Position numbers and translations under genes: made by a program
Source of the DNA: JAJYLM01 sp964547905
GTDB lineage: Bacteria; JAMCPX01
Direction of reading: 5' to 3'
DNA: 33,318 nt
Assembly (NCBI GenBank): GCA_964547905.1
Contig: CAZJPN010000022.1
Span: 1 to 33,318, forward strand
In this document: positions 1 to 7,179 of the stretch, piece by piece
Layout of the letters: the number at the start of each line of letters is the position of its first letter
Position numbering within the stretch: the stretch's first letter is position 1
The notes under the pieces: model-generated
Databases searched by the model: none
Seen by the model: the letters and a program-made list of their open reading frames with translations, nothing else
What the model was told of the DNA's origin: nothing

Positions 1-533
1 GCAAACTGGTTTGTGTCTTTCTATCTATGAGCATATCAGATAGCTGATCATCCTGGTATGCTCAGGAGGTGCACTTTATATGATTATCAGCCCTTGACAT
101 AGGACATTGAGGAATTTATCTTCTCTATTTTCTTTCTCAGCGCCCGATCGGTTTGCAGTTTCTCAAATAACATTATTAAGTAAGTAGGACCATCGGGATC
201 CACGAGGCCTGACGTGTATGTCCAGACCCATCCGGAGGATCTTAAAAACGTGTGTCAAAAAAGGGGTGAAAAAAGCGGGTTTCCCCCATCTGACCAGTTC
301 CCCTTACCTTTTCTTAGGCCTGTATGGAACAAAGCAGAGCTTTATCGAGGCGTATGGAAGTGAGGGTGAGCAGGACCCGGCCAGCGGAAGGGGCCGGATA
401 CCCCAATTGGTTTGATTTTTGACACAGGGGATAGACACTCAACACTAAAGCTTGATATTTCCATCAAAAATATGCGATCTTCATACCAAGAACTCGGTAC
501 TCTTAAGATTTTTAATAAAAAGGGGTAAAAAGG
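1..533. other. gene-free stretch upstream of the DUF262 remnant
   Basis: I see no convincing gene here. Small open frames exist (for example 218-415 on the plus strand), but none resembles a family I recognise. Bases about 200-415 look richer in GC than the AT-rich DNA on both sides, which suggests a foreign or degenerate fragment. Bases 28-64 contain an imperfect cruciform: an outer 8-base inverted repeat (28-35 with 57-64) and an inner 5-base pair of arms (35-39 with 44-48). Bases 251-426 are bounded by an 11-base inverted repeat and are listed separately. Confidence 0.5.
251..426. repeat. 176-bp segment bounded by an 11-bp inverted repeat (MITE-like)
   Basis: TGTGTCAAAAA at 251-261 is repeated exactly in inverse at 416-426. 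The enclosed DNA has no recognisable gene and is GC-richer than its surroundings. Paired ends around a short non-coding body fit a miniature inverted-repeat element or an IS remnant. I do not see a clear target duplication outside the arms (aacg on the left, gggg on the right), so this is a suggestion only. The core TGTGTCA also forms part of the arms of the hairpin at 5992-6061. Confidence 0.35.
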
Positions 534-737
534 ATGAAAGGAATAGATGCTAATGGCAAAACATTAAGGGATATTCTTGATAAGGTAAAATATACTGTCG
601 ATTTTTTTCAAAGGGAATATCGTTGGGAAAAGAAACAAATAGAACAACTTATTGATGACCTTACTTCAAAATTCCTTTCGAACTATAAAGAATCTCATGA
701 GCGGAAAGAGGTTAATGTTTATGAAAAATATTACTTA
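534..737 (+). pseudogene. N-terminal fragment of a DUF262 (GmrSD-type) protein, cut by an IS
   Basis: The first 68 codons read as the start of a DUF262 protein: a short lead-in, then the FQREYRW segment and the aromatic YEKYYL stretch where these proteins run into their nucleotide-binding core. DUF262 proteins such as GmrS and GmrD act in nucleotide-dependent cleavage of modified phage DNA. Full members are several hundred residues. Here the native frame ends at base 737, where the IS630 element begins, and the open frame runs about 30 junk codons into the IS to a stop at 828-830. The remainder of the gene is not found beyond the IS, so this is a truncated remnant rather than a simply interrupted gene. 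An AAGG upstream of the ATG could serve as a ribosome-binding site. Confidence 0.72.
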
Positions 738-2012
738 GTACTCTGGTTCATAAGTTCGGTAACGTATTTTTCATCATGCCGCCGCCTGTTTTCCGGTGGG
801 AACCGTTTGCATACGGTGGAGGAGTTTTGAGAGGTCATGACGTGTGAATTTCCATTCGAAAGGTTTTGCAATCGCCTCGTAATGACGCTCGAAGGCCAGG
901 ATATGCTCTTCAAGCGCTTTCAAGGAAGGGAAATCATTGGGAGTCAGAGCTTTCCGTTGTAAGATGGAAAAGTAGATTTCGATCTGATTGAGCCAGCTTG
1001 CGTGGACAGGACCGTGAACAGGAACGATGCGTGGATATTTCTCTATTAGTCGTTTAACACATGGGGTACCCCGATGCGAGGAGCCGTTGTCCATGATCCA
1101 GAACACTCGCCGGGCCTCGCGGTAGGGGTGCTGGGTCATCACCTGGTCCACCAGCCGTTCAAAGGGAGCAATTCCGGTATGTTTCTCGCAACGGCCAAAA
1201 AGTCTGGCTCGGTGAACATCAAGCGTCGCGAGGTACGCCCAGGCCCCGCACCGCTTGTATTCGTGTTCAACCCGTATCGTTTCCCCAGGTTGGGGAGGCA
1301 GAGTCGGATGTTTTCGAGCACGAGCCTGAATGGATGTTTTCTCATCTGTCGACAAAACAAACTCGTCATCCTTGAGCAGTTCTCCTTCAAATATCCTTTC
1401 GTACAGATCGAGAATCCGGCAAGCTTTAGCAAAGAAATCCGGGTCACGCGGAAAAATCCAGCATCGGTGCTGCCACGGTTTTATTGCATCCTCGGAAAGT
1501 CAGCGCCAAACAGTGCTGTCGCTGATCTGAGCCACCAAACCTATCCGTTTGACTTCCCTGACCACATCGGAAACGCTCATCCGAGAAAGAGGATTTCCCA
1601 GAAAAGCAGGCAATTCACAAGCCAGGGCTTTTACCGAGATAACCAGTTCTGGGGGGAAAAACCCGGGGACGACCGGGGCGTGGCTGTTCTTCGAGACCTG
1701 CCAGACGTTGATCAAAGAACCTCTTTCGCCACTTGCAAACGATCTCTCGTCGCATATCCAAGCGTGCGGCGATATCGTCGTTGGAAAAACCATCGGCAGC
1801 CAAAAGGATTATCTTGGCTCGCACAACATGATAATACGGTAACGTATATTTTACTTCACGATGCTCCAGTTCATTCCTTTCCTCACGTGATAAAACTATA
1901 CGATAGGGGCTTTTTCTCGGCATGGTAAAGACCCTCCTTTGGCTTTCACCATACCATAAAGCAAAATTAATCACAAGTTATAATACGTTACTGTATTTAT
2001 GAAATTGAGTAC
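738..2012 (-). mobile_element. IS630-family insertion sequence with defective transposase
   Basis: About 1,275 bp bounded by imperfect inverted repeats. The outer six bases GTACTC match exactly at both ends, and 25 of the first 31 bases match, including the shared TTCATAA and GTAACGTATT blocks. One degenerate transposase gene fills the element on the minus strand. IS630 elements use a TA target. The junction bases are TTA on both sides, so the exact edge is uncertain by a base or two. The flanking DNA does not rejoin into one gene: a DUF262 5' part lies on the left and a DUF5615 toxin part on the opposite strand on the right. An 11-base copy of the inner repeat (CGGTAACGTAT, 757-767) also occurs inside the transposase at 1837-1847. 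Confidence 0.85.
774..1923 (-). pseudogene. IS630-family DDE transposase, frameshifted and nonsense-mutated
   Basis: Start ATG is at 1923 (MPRKSPYRIVLS...). An N-terminal helix-turn-helix region reads through ADGFSNDDIAARLDM. The C-terminal RNase-H-like domain carries the catalytic triad: D in LSTDEKT, D in WIMDNGSSHRG and E in LNQIEIYFS. Two lesions break the frame. A hexa-C tract on the coding strand (1651-1656) has one base too many: removing one C joins RPRVFPP to ELVISVKAL, which restores family-like sequence. Downstream, a TGA at 1502-1500 replaces the expected Trp codon in the sequence VWR-stop-LSED, with the frame unchanged. The repaired protein would be about 382 residues, normal for this IS630 subgroup. 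Programmed frameshifting at the T5C6 tract is possible, but the nonsense codon argues for a dead copy. Confidence 0.88.
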
Positions 2013-2119
2013 TTAGCACCCTGCAATCGCTATTCATTTACAGTCTTTGCATCGTGTCCGTCTTTGATAAGTAAATTTGCTATATCAACAGGCAGGTTTT
2101 CATCTATCTTGAAGTCCAT
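2013..2119 (-). pseudogene. 5' fragment of a DUF5615 (PIN-like) toxin gene
   Basis: ATG at 2119 begins MDFKIDENLPVDIANLL, the typical start of DUF5615 proteins. These are small PIN-like (Mut7-C-related) putative RNases found as the toxin partner of DUF433 proteins. The reading frame meets an amber TAG at 2032-2030 after 29 codons; family-like sequence (RLQGA) continues in the same frame, where relatives often have Gln, so a CAG-to-TAG change is likely. At base 2013 the gene is cut by the IS630 end, losing the remaining two thirds including the later catalytic acidic residues. It starts five bases after the DUF433 stop codon, the usual operon arrangement. It is too short to be found by ordinary gene callers. 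Confidence 0.75.
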
Positions 2120-2124
2120 CTTTG

Positions 2125-2352
2125 CTATGCAGTTAGTGAGACCAATCGCTCGCGGGATAGTTCGGCGGCATATGCTATAGCTGCTTTAATATCTTCTGAA
2201 GTCAATGAGGGATAGCTTTTAAAGATTTCGGGCTCACTTGATCCCTCTGCCAGGTTGTCGAGTATAACTGATACCATTATGCGTGTACCTTTGATACAAG
2301 CTTTCCCATGACAGATAAGTGGGTCTACAGTTATTCTTTCTTTCCAGTTCAT
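2125..2352 (-). CDS. DUF433 family antitoxin
   Basis: A 75-residue protein matching DUF433: MNWKERITVDPLICHGKACI, then KGTRIMVSVILDNLAEGSS and a C-terminal helical part that forms a winged-helix fold in the family. DUF433 proteins act as antitoxins and probable operon repressors for DUF5615 toxins. A strong ribosome-binding site (GGAGGAGG) lies six to eight bases before the ATG, and the length is normal. Its toxin partner directly downstream is truncated, so this is an orphan antitoxin. It may persist because it is harmless or because it could still neutralise a related toxin elsewhere. A TATAAT is present upstream on the minus strand (about 2391-2396) without a good -35 element. Confidence 0.85.
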   Translation of the reverse strand: MNWKERITVDPLICHGKACIKGTRIMVSVILDNLAEGSSEPEIFKSYPSLTSEDIKAAIAYAAELSRERLVSLTA

Positions 2353-2486
2353 TTTCTACCTCCTCCACGCATAATATACACAATAAACCGTATTATAACA
2401 AGTCGGGACTTTCGCAGTAATCTTGTAGGATACGGGCTTACTTGAGGGACAAGGGGGGCTGCCCTTGGCATTGGACGGGTTGAAAC

Positions 2487-2510
2487 CATAACGCCATTCC
2501 GTCCCTCTTA
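2487..2510. repeat. 24-bp dispersed repeat, left copy beside the R-M cassette
   Basis: This segment starts CATAACGCC and ends GTCCCTCTTA. It recurs in the same orientation at 5963-5986 with 21 of 24 identical bases. Its 3' part also forms a perfect 9-bp hairpin with a three-base loop (2502-2510 with 2514-2522). The sequence that follows the hairpin (TAAGAGGGAGACCTAAG) has a close relative at 9793-9809, so this belongs to a family of intergenic repeats in this genome. Confidence 0.6.
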
Positions 2511-2547
2511 ATCTAAGAGGGAGACCTAAGTAAATACAGGGCACGCC

Positions 2548-2582
2548 AATGGGTTGACTTTATATTCAACCCATTCTATTTG
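2548..2582 (+). promoter_or_regulatory. promoter with overlapping palindromic operator for the HTH-methyltransferase gene
   Basis: A perfect 10-base inverted repeat, AATGGGTTGA (2548-2557) and TCAACCCATT (2566-2575) with an eight-base centre, overlaps a -35 box TTGACT (2554-2559). Seventeen bases later comes a weak -10 TATTTG (2577-2582). Transcription would then begin close to the ATG at 2589, with no Shine-Dalgarno sequence in front of it, so the message would be nearly leaderless. The palindrome is well placed for repression by the HTH domain encoded at the start of the gene, as in C-protein-controlled R-M systems. The repeat is seen; the regulatory role is inferred. Confidence 0.6.
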
Positions 2583-2588
2583 TATGCT

Positions 2589-4904
2589 ATGGACTTTGGG
2601 AAGAGGTTGAGAGAATTACGGCAGGAACGCGGGATCGGCATTAAGAGGTTGGCGAAGGTTTTGGGTATTAATTACTCGTACATCTCCAAGATAGAGAGCG
2701 GGAATATTTACCCTTCTGAATCTCTTATTCTCCGGATTTCGAAGGCACTTGATCACGATCCCGATGAATTGATGCTGCTTGCAAAGAAAATCCCCTCCGA
2801 TTGGAAGCACGCGATTTACGAAAACCCTGCACATGTGGCATCTTTGATACGCGAGTCTTTGCATAACTATGAAACAGCAGCCCGGAAAAGCAGCCAGGCA
2901 CCAGTTAAAAAAGAAGAAGGATACTGGCGGTCCTCCGAGGACATAGATCCAAGGGTCTTTTCAACCTATCTCGACACTACAACCTCTTCTCTCAAGGCTT
3001 TACGCACCATAAGGAGCTCGCAGGACTATAAAATCAATCTTTCAAAATGGCGTGATAAATACCCGTCCCTTGCCGATGAAGACCAAAGGCAGTTCGAGAT
3101 ATATGTTGTTCTATCGAATATTGGTTTCGGATTGATGGAGTCTATACCGGACAAAAATTCCACACACCTCAAGCAGGCATTGGAGCCTGAGCTCTGGGCA
3201 TGGTTTGAGACGGACAAGAGCCTACAAAAGCTGCATGACAGGGATTTTATTGTTGATAGCTGGTATCCTGAACTATTTCAGGACATCTACACCTCTTTGA
3301 ATGACCCATTGAATTTAAGGAAATTCGGCAAGGTCTTTACACCGCTCGCCATAGCGGAGTACATCCTCGACAGCCTTGGATACGAAGGCGAGAACATCAT
3401 AGGGAAACGGGTCTTCGATCCTGCAGCAGGATGCGGCATTTTCCTATTGGTAGCAGCAAGGAGGCTTTTATCTTTACAACAAGGTTTTCAACCGGCTGAC
3501 ACCACTCCTGATATGTTAAGCTACCTGATAGGCTTTGATAATGACCCTACGTCAGTAAATATGGCGAAGATGAACCTCCTGATCCTCGCTGCATTGATGA
3601 ATGCTTCTTCCGGCAGTCAGACCATGCCTAAAATATTTTGCACGGATTCTTTGAATTATGACCGCTACGGATCGCTGTTCGAGATAGAAGAAAAAGAGGT
3701 GCTCGATATTAAGTTCTTAAAGGGCGAATACCGCAGCGGGTTTCAGTGGGTGGTGGGTAATCCTCCGTATGGGAAAGTACCTTCATCCGACAGCAGGGTC
3801 CAAAACTTCAAAGATACAATCTACGGGCACCCCAATATCTACGGCATGTTTATCCAGTTTGCACTGGAGCATCTGAGCAATAACGGTAATTTTGGGTTTA
3901 TTGTGCCCAAAAGCTTCAGCTCCGGGCTTTATTTCAAACGCCTGAGATCCTTCTTGTTGAAAACGCTTTCGATAAAAGAGATTGTAACATTCGAATCCAG
4001 GACAGAGGTCTTTTCAAAATCCAATGTTCTGCAGGAAACCGTGATTGTGCTTGGAACAAAGAACCAGCCGCAGGTAAGCATCGTTATAAAAGAGCCCGGG
4101 AACCATCTGGATATAAGCTCCACAAACAGGATTGTAAAAGCACTGCCGGAAGAAATAATCCTTGGCAAAGAATATGAACACACGCTCTGTATCACCGCCA
4201 GCAGGGTTGCGCTGGACATCGTGGACAAGGCACGAAGCATTGCTGCACCCCTCGAAAACCTCGGGCTCCGTGTATCAACCGGAAAGTTAGTCTGGAACAG
4301 GTTTAAAGAGCACTTGCGGGACAGGCAGGGAAAATCCGCATTGCCGTTGTACTGGATGCACAATATCCAGCCTTTAAAATTTTTGCCCGACGTACGGCGC
4401 GCGAAACACCCCTCGTTCATGGAGTTCAACGATAAAACAAAGCCGTGGCTCAACGGGCCGCAGGAAACGGTCATTGTAAAGCGGATTAGCGCTAAAGAGC
4501 AGAAACGGCGCATAGAGGCTGCGTACATCCCCGCAAGCTGGTGCGCCAATACGCACGGCTATTTCCTCGAAAACCATCTCAATTTTATATTTAAAAAGGA
4601 CGTCGATTCGAATTATAACCTTGTGTTTCTCATGGCACTGTTGAACTCTAAGCTGCTGGACTTCATTTTCAGGGTATTCAACGGCAATACGCAGGTTTCT
4701 GCGACAGAACTGAACCTTATGCCCCTGCCTCTCATAGAGGACCATGAAGGGATTACGGGTCTGGCTAAAAAGGCAATGAAAGCACATGGCGACAAGCTGC
4801 GCAGTATCGAAAGAGAGATAGACACGGAAGTCTATAATCTATACAGGCTCGATGAAGAAGAGATTATAGCAATAGATAATTTCTTTAATGGTATGGACCG
4901 TTAA
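2589..4904 (+). CDS. HTH-XRE / N6-adenine DNA methyltransferase fusion (type II R-M)
   Basis: A 771-residue protein with a fused architecture. Residues 1 to about 65 are an XRE-type helix-turn-helix (GKRLRELRQERGIGIKRLA, then YISKIESG). After a helical linker comes an N6-adenine methyltransferase with the AdoMet motif FDPAAGCGIFLL near residue 276 and the catalytic NPPY at 391-394. The C-terminal 300 residues resemble TaqI/Eco57I-type target-recognition regions. The convergent neighbour is a PstI/BsuBI-type endonuclease, so the likely role is protecting the matching site; the family prototype is CTGCAG, but specificity here is unproven. Prototype enzymes are near 500 residues and lack the HTH. 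I chose the ATG at 2589; a TTG at 2580 is possible. It overlaps the endonuclease gene tail-to-tail by 20 bases. Confidence 0.87.
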   Translation: MDFGKRLRELRQERGIGIKRLAKVLGINYSYISKIESGNIYPSESLILRISKALDHDPDELMLLAKKIPSDWKHAIYENPAHVASLIRESLHNYETAARKSSQAPVKKEEGYWRSSEDIDPRVFSTYLDTTTSSLKALRTIRSSQDYKINLSKWRDKYPSLADEDQRQFEIYVVLSNIGFGLMESIPDKNSTHLKQALEPELWAWFETDKSLQKLHDRDFIVDSWYPELFQDIYTSLNDPLNLRKFGKVFTPLAIAEYILDSLGYEGENIIGKRVFDPAAGCGIFLLVAARRLLSLQQGFQPADTTPDMLSYLIGFDNDPTSVNMAKMNLLILAALMNASSGSQTMPKIFCTDSLNYDRYGSLFEIEEKEVLDIKFLKGEYRSGFQWVVGNPPYGKVPSSDSRVQNFKDTIYGHPNIYGMFIQFALEHLSNNGNFGFIVPKSFSSGLYFKRLRSFLLKTLSIKEIVTFESRTEVFSKSNVLQETVIVLGTKNQPQVSIVIKEPGNHLDISSTNRIVKALPEEIILGKEYEHTLCITASRVALDIVDKARSIAAPLENLGLRVSTGKLVWNRFKEHLRDRQGKSALPLYWMHNIQPLKFLPDVRRAKHPSFMEFNDKTKPWLNGPQETVIVKRISAKEQKRRIEAAYIPASWCANTHGYFLENHLNFIFKKDVDSNYNLVFLMALLNSKLLDFIFRVFNGNTQVSATELNLMPLPLIEDHEGITGLAKKAMKAHGDKLRSIEREIDTEVYNLYRLDEEEIIAIDNFFNGMDR

Positions 4905-5814
4905 ACCGGATTAAATGCTCCGGTTCCACGGCAATCCATGCGAATGTGCCCCATGCAAGAACCCTTGAGTATTTACCGAAAGCACCCCTGTCAAGAAAGG
5001 CTGTTACACACTTTACGGGCTTCCCGATATGTTCGAAAATAGCCTCTATCTCTGTCTTGCGCTTTTCTTCTACCGGACATACAGAAGTAACAGCTTCAAT
5101 GGCGAAGATAGTTTCCAGTTTCATAGAATACACAATAATATCGGGCAGCTTATTATGCACGTTCAATTCTATGCCGAGGGTCTTCAATAGTCCTTCATTT
5201 GAATAAAGCATTTTATTCCGGGCATCACCTATATATAAAAAAGATGGGCCTGGGATATGATGAGCAACAAAACTCTCTATAATCTCTTTTTCAAGGGCAT
5301 TGTGCTCTCCGGGACTTAAAGAGATTTTACTTCTATCCGGAAGTATAATCTCGATCCGATGTGAACTATCTATCTTTTTTCTTTTTGATAGTACGCTCTT
5401 ATGTTTTTTACGCCAGCCGTCAATAACAGACGGTAAGTCTGAAGAACCAATATGTTCGAGTATATAAAGAAACTCAGGGGTAAGGATATAGTTTGTATCG
5501 CCTGAGTTGGTCGTCCTTTCCGGATCATCGGGATTAACTATTGCGAGCCCGTGGTTTACAAGACGTTGCATGGAGCGCTTCCTGATAGATTCCCTTGTAT
5601 TCTCGGCGTATTTTTTTCTGAGGTCGCTTTTGGCAAAAGCTATAATGTCATGGATGCGTGCGCCATCCCGCAAACACTTGCAATGATTCAGGAGACCTTC
5701 ACGGGGCTTGGTGTCCATCATAGCAAGGAGACAGATTGCCGTCTGTTCGTTATTGAAATCTTCGGGAAAATCGAGCTTTTTTAAAAGACTATTGATTGCT
5801 TTTATAGATGACAT
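4885..5814 (-). CDS. PstI/BsuBI-type restriction endonuclease
   Basis: A 309-residue protein with the two-part layout of the BsuBI/PstI family. The N-terminal half looks like a winged-helix domain (residues about 20-120, including RKRSMQRLVNHGLAIVNP). The C-terminal nuclease domain contains FLYIGDARNKMLY (192-204), LPD (223-225) and FAIEAVTS (237-244). These fit the PD...E active-site arrangement; the C-terminal WIAVEPEHLIRFNG is also typical. Family enzymes cut CTGCAG; specificity here is inferred from similarity only. It is convergent with the methyltransferase gene and overlaps it by 20 bases, so the two are transcribed separately. No strong ribosome-binding site precedes the ATG at 5814. 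The gene appears intact, so restriction is probably functional. Confidence 0.88.
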   Translation of the reverse strand: MSSIKAINSLLKKLDFPEDFNNEQTAICLLAMMDTKPREGLLNHCKCLRDGARIHDIIAFAKSDLRKKYAENTRESIRKRSMQRLVNHGLAIVNPDDPERTTNSGDTNYILTPEFLYILEHIGSSDLPSVIDGWRKKHKSVLSKRKKIDSSHRIEIILPDRSKISLSPGEHNALEKEIIESFVAHHIPGPSFLYIGDARNKMLYSNEGLLKTLGIELNVHNKLPDIIVYSMKLETIFAIEAVTSVCPVEEKRKTEIEAIFEHIGKPVKCVTAFLDRGAFGKYSRVLAWGTFAWIAVEPEHLIRFNGPYH

Positions 5815-5962
5815 ATAAGCGTGTGTACCACTCTAGAGTTTTCTGAACAAGTAATTCGTAAAACCCAACATTGACATTGGACATTTGACAGAGAGATTCT
5901 TTCGTCGTAGCGCTCCTCGCAATGACAAACCACTTGTGCCCCGCTTGGTAGAGAAGAAATAT

Positions 5963-5986
5963 CATAACGCCCTTTTGTCCCTCTTA
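5963..5986. repeat. 24-bp dispersed repeat, right copy beside the R-M cassette
   Basis: Matches 2487-2510 in the same orientation at 21 of 24 positions. Together the copies bracket the complete methyltransferase-endonuclease pair, about 3.45 kb apart. This could reflect cassette entry or loss by recombination between repeats. It could equally be the chance result of a common intergenic repeat family. Confidence 0.6.
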
Positions 5987-5991
5987 TTTTG

Positions 5992-6061
5992 AGACTGTGT
6001 CACAATCACTTTTTATTTCCCTCCCTTGATGGGAGGGATGAAAGGGAGGGTGACACAGTCT
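5992..6061. repeat. 70-bp nested hairpin element
   Basis: An 11-base perfect inverted repeat, AGACTGTGTCA (5992-6002) and TGACACAGTCT (6051-6061), encloses a second purine/pyrimidine hairpin built from CCCTCC and GGAGGG units (about 6020-6050). It lies between the 3' side of the aldo/keto reductase gene and the 5' end of the endonuclease gene. It could act as a terminator for the reductase transcript on the minus strand, or be a short mobile repeat. No T-run follows directly. Confidence 0.6.
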
Positions 6062-6131
6062 GCTTAAGAAGGACTCCGGGAACAGCTGTCCCTGGATTCT
6101 ACCTGTTTCTAATGGCCAGCGGACCAGCCCT

Positions 6132-7127
6132 TCAGCGGCCGGTCATTTTCTCCAGCTTTTCTGGGTACCGGGACCCTTGCACCGTGATCTTTGAGGAGGC
6201 GCTGTCTATCTCACGGAGATCATCGGACGTAAGTTCGATTTTATCTGCTCCGATGTTCTCCTCTAGACGCTCCAGCTTCCGGGTGCCCGGGATCGGAACA
6301 ATCCACGGCTTCTGGACAAGCAGCCAGGCAAGCGCGATCTGAGCAAGTGTCGCTCTTTTCCATTCTGCGATCCTGGCAAGCAGATCAACCATGGCATGGT
6401 TCGCTTTTCGGGCCTCCGGCGTAAAGCGAGGGAGGGTGCTACGAAAATCGGTACCGTCGAACTTCGTGTTTTCGTTGATTTTGCCTGTGAGGAAACCCCT
6501 ACCCAGAGGGCTATAAGGAACGAAGCCGATTCCAAGTTTCTCGAGGGCCGGCAGCACTTCCTCTTCAGGGTGTCTCCACCACAACGAGTATTCGCTCTGG
6601 ACTGCAGTGACCTGCTGGACTGCGTGTGCACGAAGGATCGTTTGCACACCCGGCTCAGAAAGGCCGAAGTGTTTGACCTTACCTTGCTGAATCAGGTCCT
6701 TCACCGCACCCGCCACGTCTTCGATCGGCACGTCCGGGTCAACGCGGTGTTGATAAAAGAGATCAATGGCATCGACCTTGAGCCGCTTGAGTGAGGCCTC
6801 GGCAACCTGCTTGATGTGCTCAGGACGGCTATCCAACCCAATCCATCGCGCTCCCCCATTCGGATCAAGTTTGAACCCGAACTTCGTGGCTATCACCACC
6901 TTCCCACGAAAGGGAGAGAGGGCTTCGCCCACGAGCTCCTCGTTTATGAACGGGCCGTACACTTCCGCAGTGTCGAAGAAGGTAACGCCGCGTTCCACGG
7001 CTTTCCGAATCAGGGAGATCATCTCCTGTTTGTCTGCAGCCGGACCATAGCTAAAACTCATTCCCATGCAGCCGAGCCCGAGAGCAGATACTTCCAGACC
7101 ACTTTTCCCAAATTTACGTTTTCGCAT
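6132..7127 (-). CDS. aldo/keto reductase
   Basis: A 331-residue, full-length (alpha/beta)8-barrel NADPH-dependent oxidoreductase of the group that includes YajO/AKR13-like enzymes. The catalytic tetrad is present: Asp52 and Tyr57 in FFDTAEVYG, Lys82 in ATKFGF and His127 in FYQHRVDP. The cofactor-binding C-terminal part has PIPGTRKLERLEENIGA. Substrates of the family are aldehydes and ketones; the one used here cannot be predicted. AAGGAGG lies seven bases before the ATG at 7127. The gene is clearly GC-richer than the surrounding chromosome and stands alone between decayed genes. Inverted copies of a GGGAAC...CTGTCCCTG repeat lie near both ends. Recent horizontal acquisition is likely. Confidence 0.93.
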   Translation of the reverse strand: MRKRKFGKSGLEVSALGLGCMGMSFSYGPAADKQEMISLIRKAVERGVTFFDTAEVYGPFINEELVGEALSPFRGKVVIATKFGFKLDPNGGARWIGLDSRPEHIKQVAEASLKRLKVDAIDLFYQHRVDPDVPIEDVAGAVKDLIQQGKVKHFGLSEPGVQTILRAHAVQQVTAVQSEYSLWWRHPEEEVLPALEKLGIGFVPYSPLGRGFLTGKINENTKFDGTDFRSTLPRFTPEARKANHAMVDLLARIAEWKRATLAQIALAWLLVQKPWIVPIPGTRKLERLEENIGADKIELTSDDLREIDSASSKITVQGSRYPEKLEKMTGR

Positions 7128-7179
7128 TGTTTATCCTCCTTATGAACAGGGACAGATGTCTCCTGGTTCCCTATTTCTG

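Larger units (their letters stand above)
5815..6131. other. gene-free stretch with dispersed repeats
   Basis: No credible gene. The stretch is a patchwork of repeat-like pieces. At about 5897-5924 is a segment containing TCGTAGCGCTCCTCGCAATG, a motif I recognise as a common dispersed intergenic repeat. The right copy of the 24-bp repeat follows (5963-5986), then a nested hairpin (5992-6061). Finally, at 6079-6095, there is a GGGAACAGCTGTCCCTGG-type piece, an inverted relative of which lies just beyond the other end of the reductase gene (about 7145-7174). Confidence 0.5.

Noticed and set aside
218..415. 65-codon open frame in the left gene-free stretch
   Set aside because: No family resemblance and no convincing ribosome-binding site; it overlaps the left arm of an inverted-repeat segment.
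1074..1928. 284-codon open frame on the plus strand
   Set aside because: It is the antisense of the IS630 transposase; its translation resembles no protein, while the minus strand carries clear DDE motifs.
3929..4549. 206-codon minus-strand open frame inside the methyltransferase gene
   Set aside because: Antisense of a well-supported coding region, with low-complexity Cys/Phe/Ser-rich translation.
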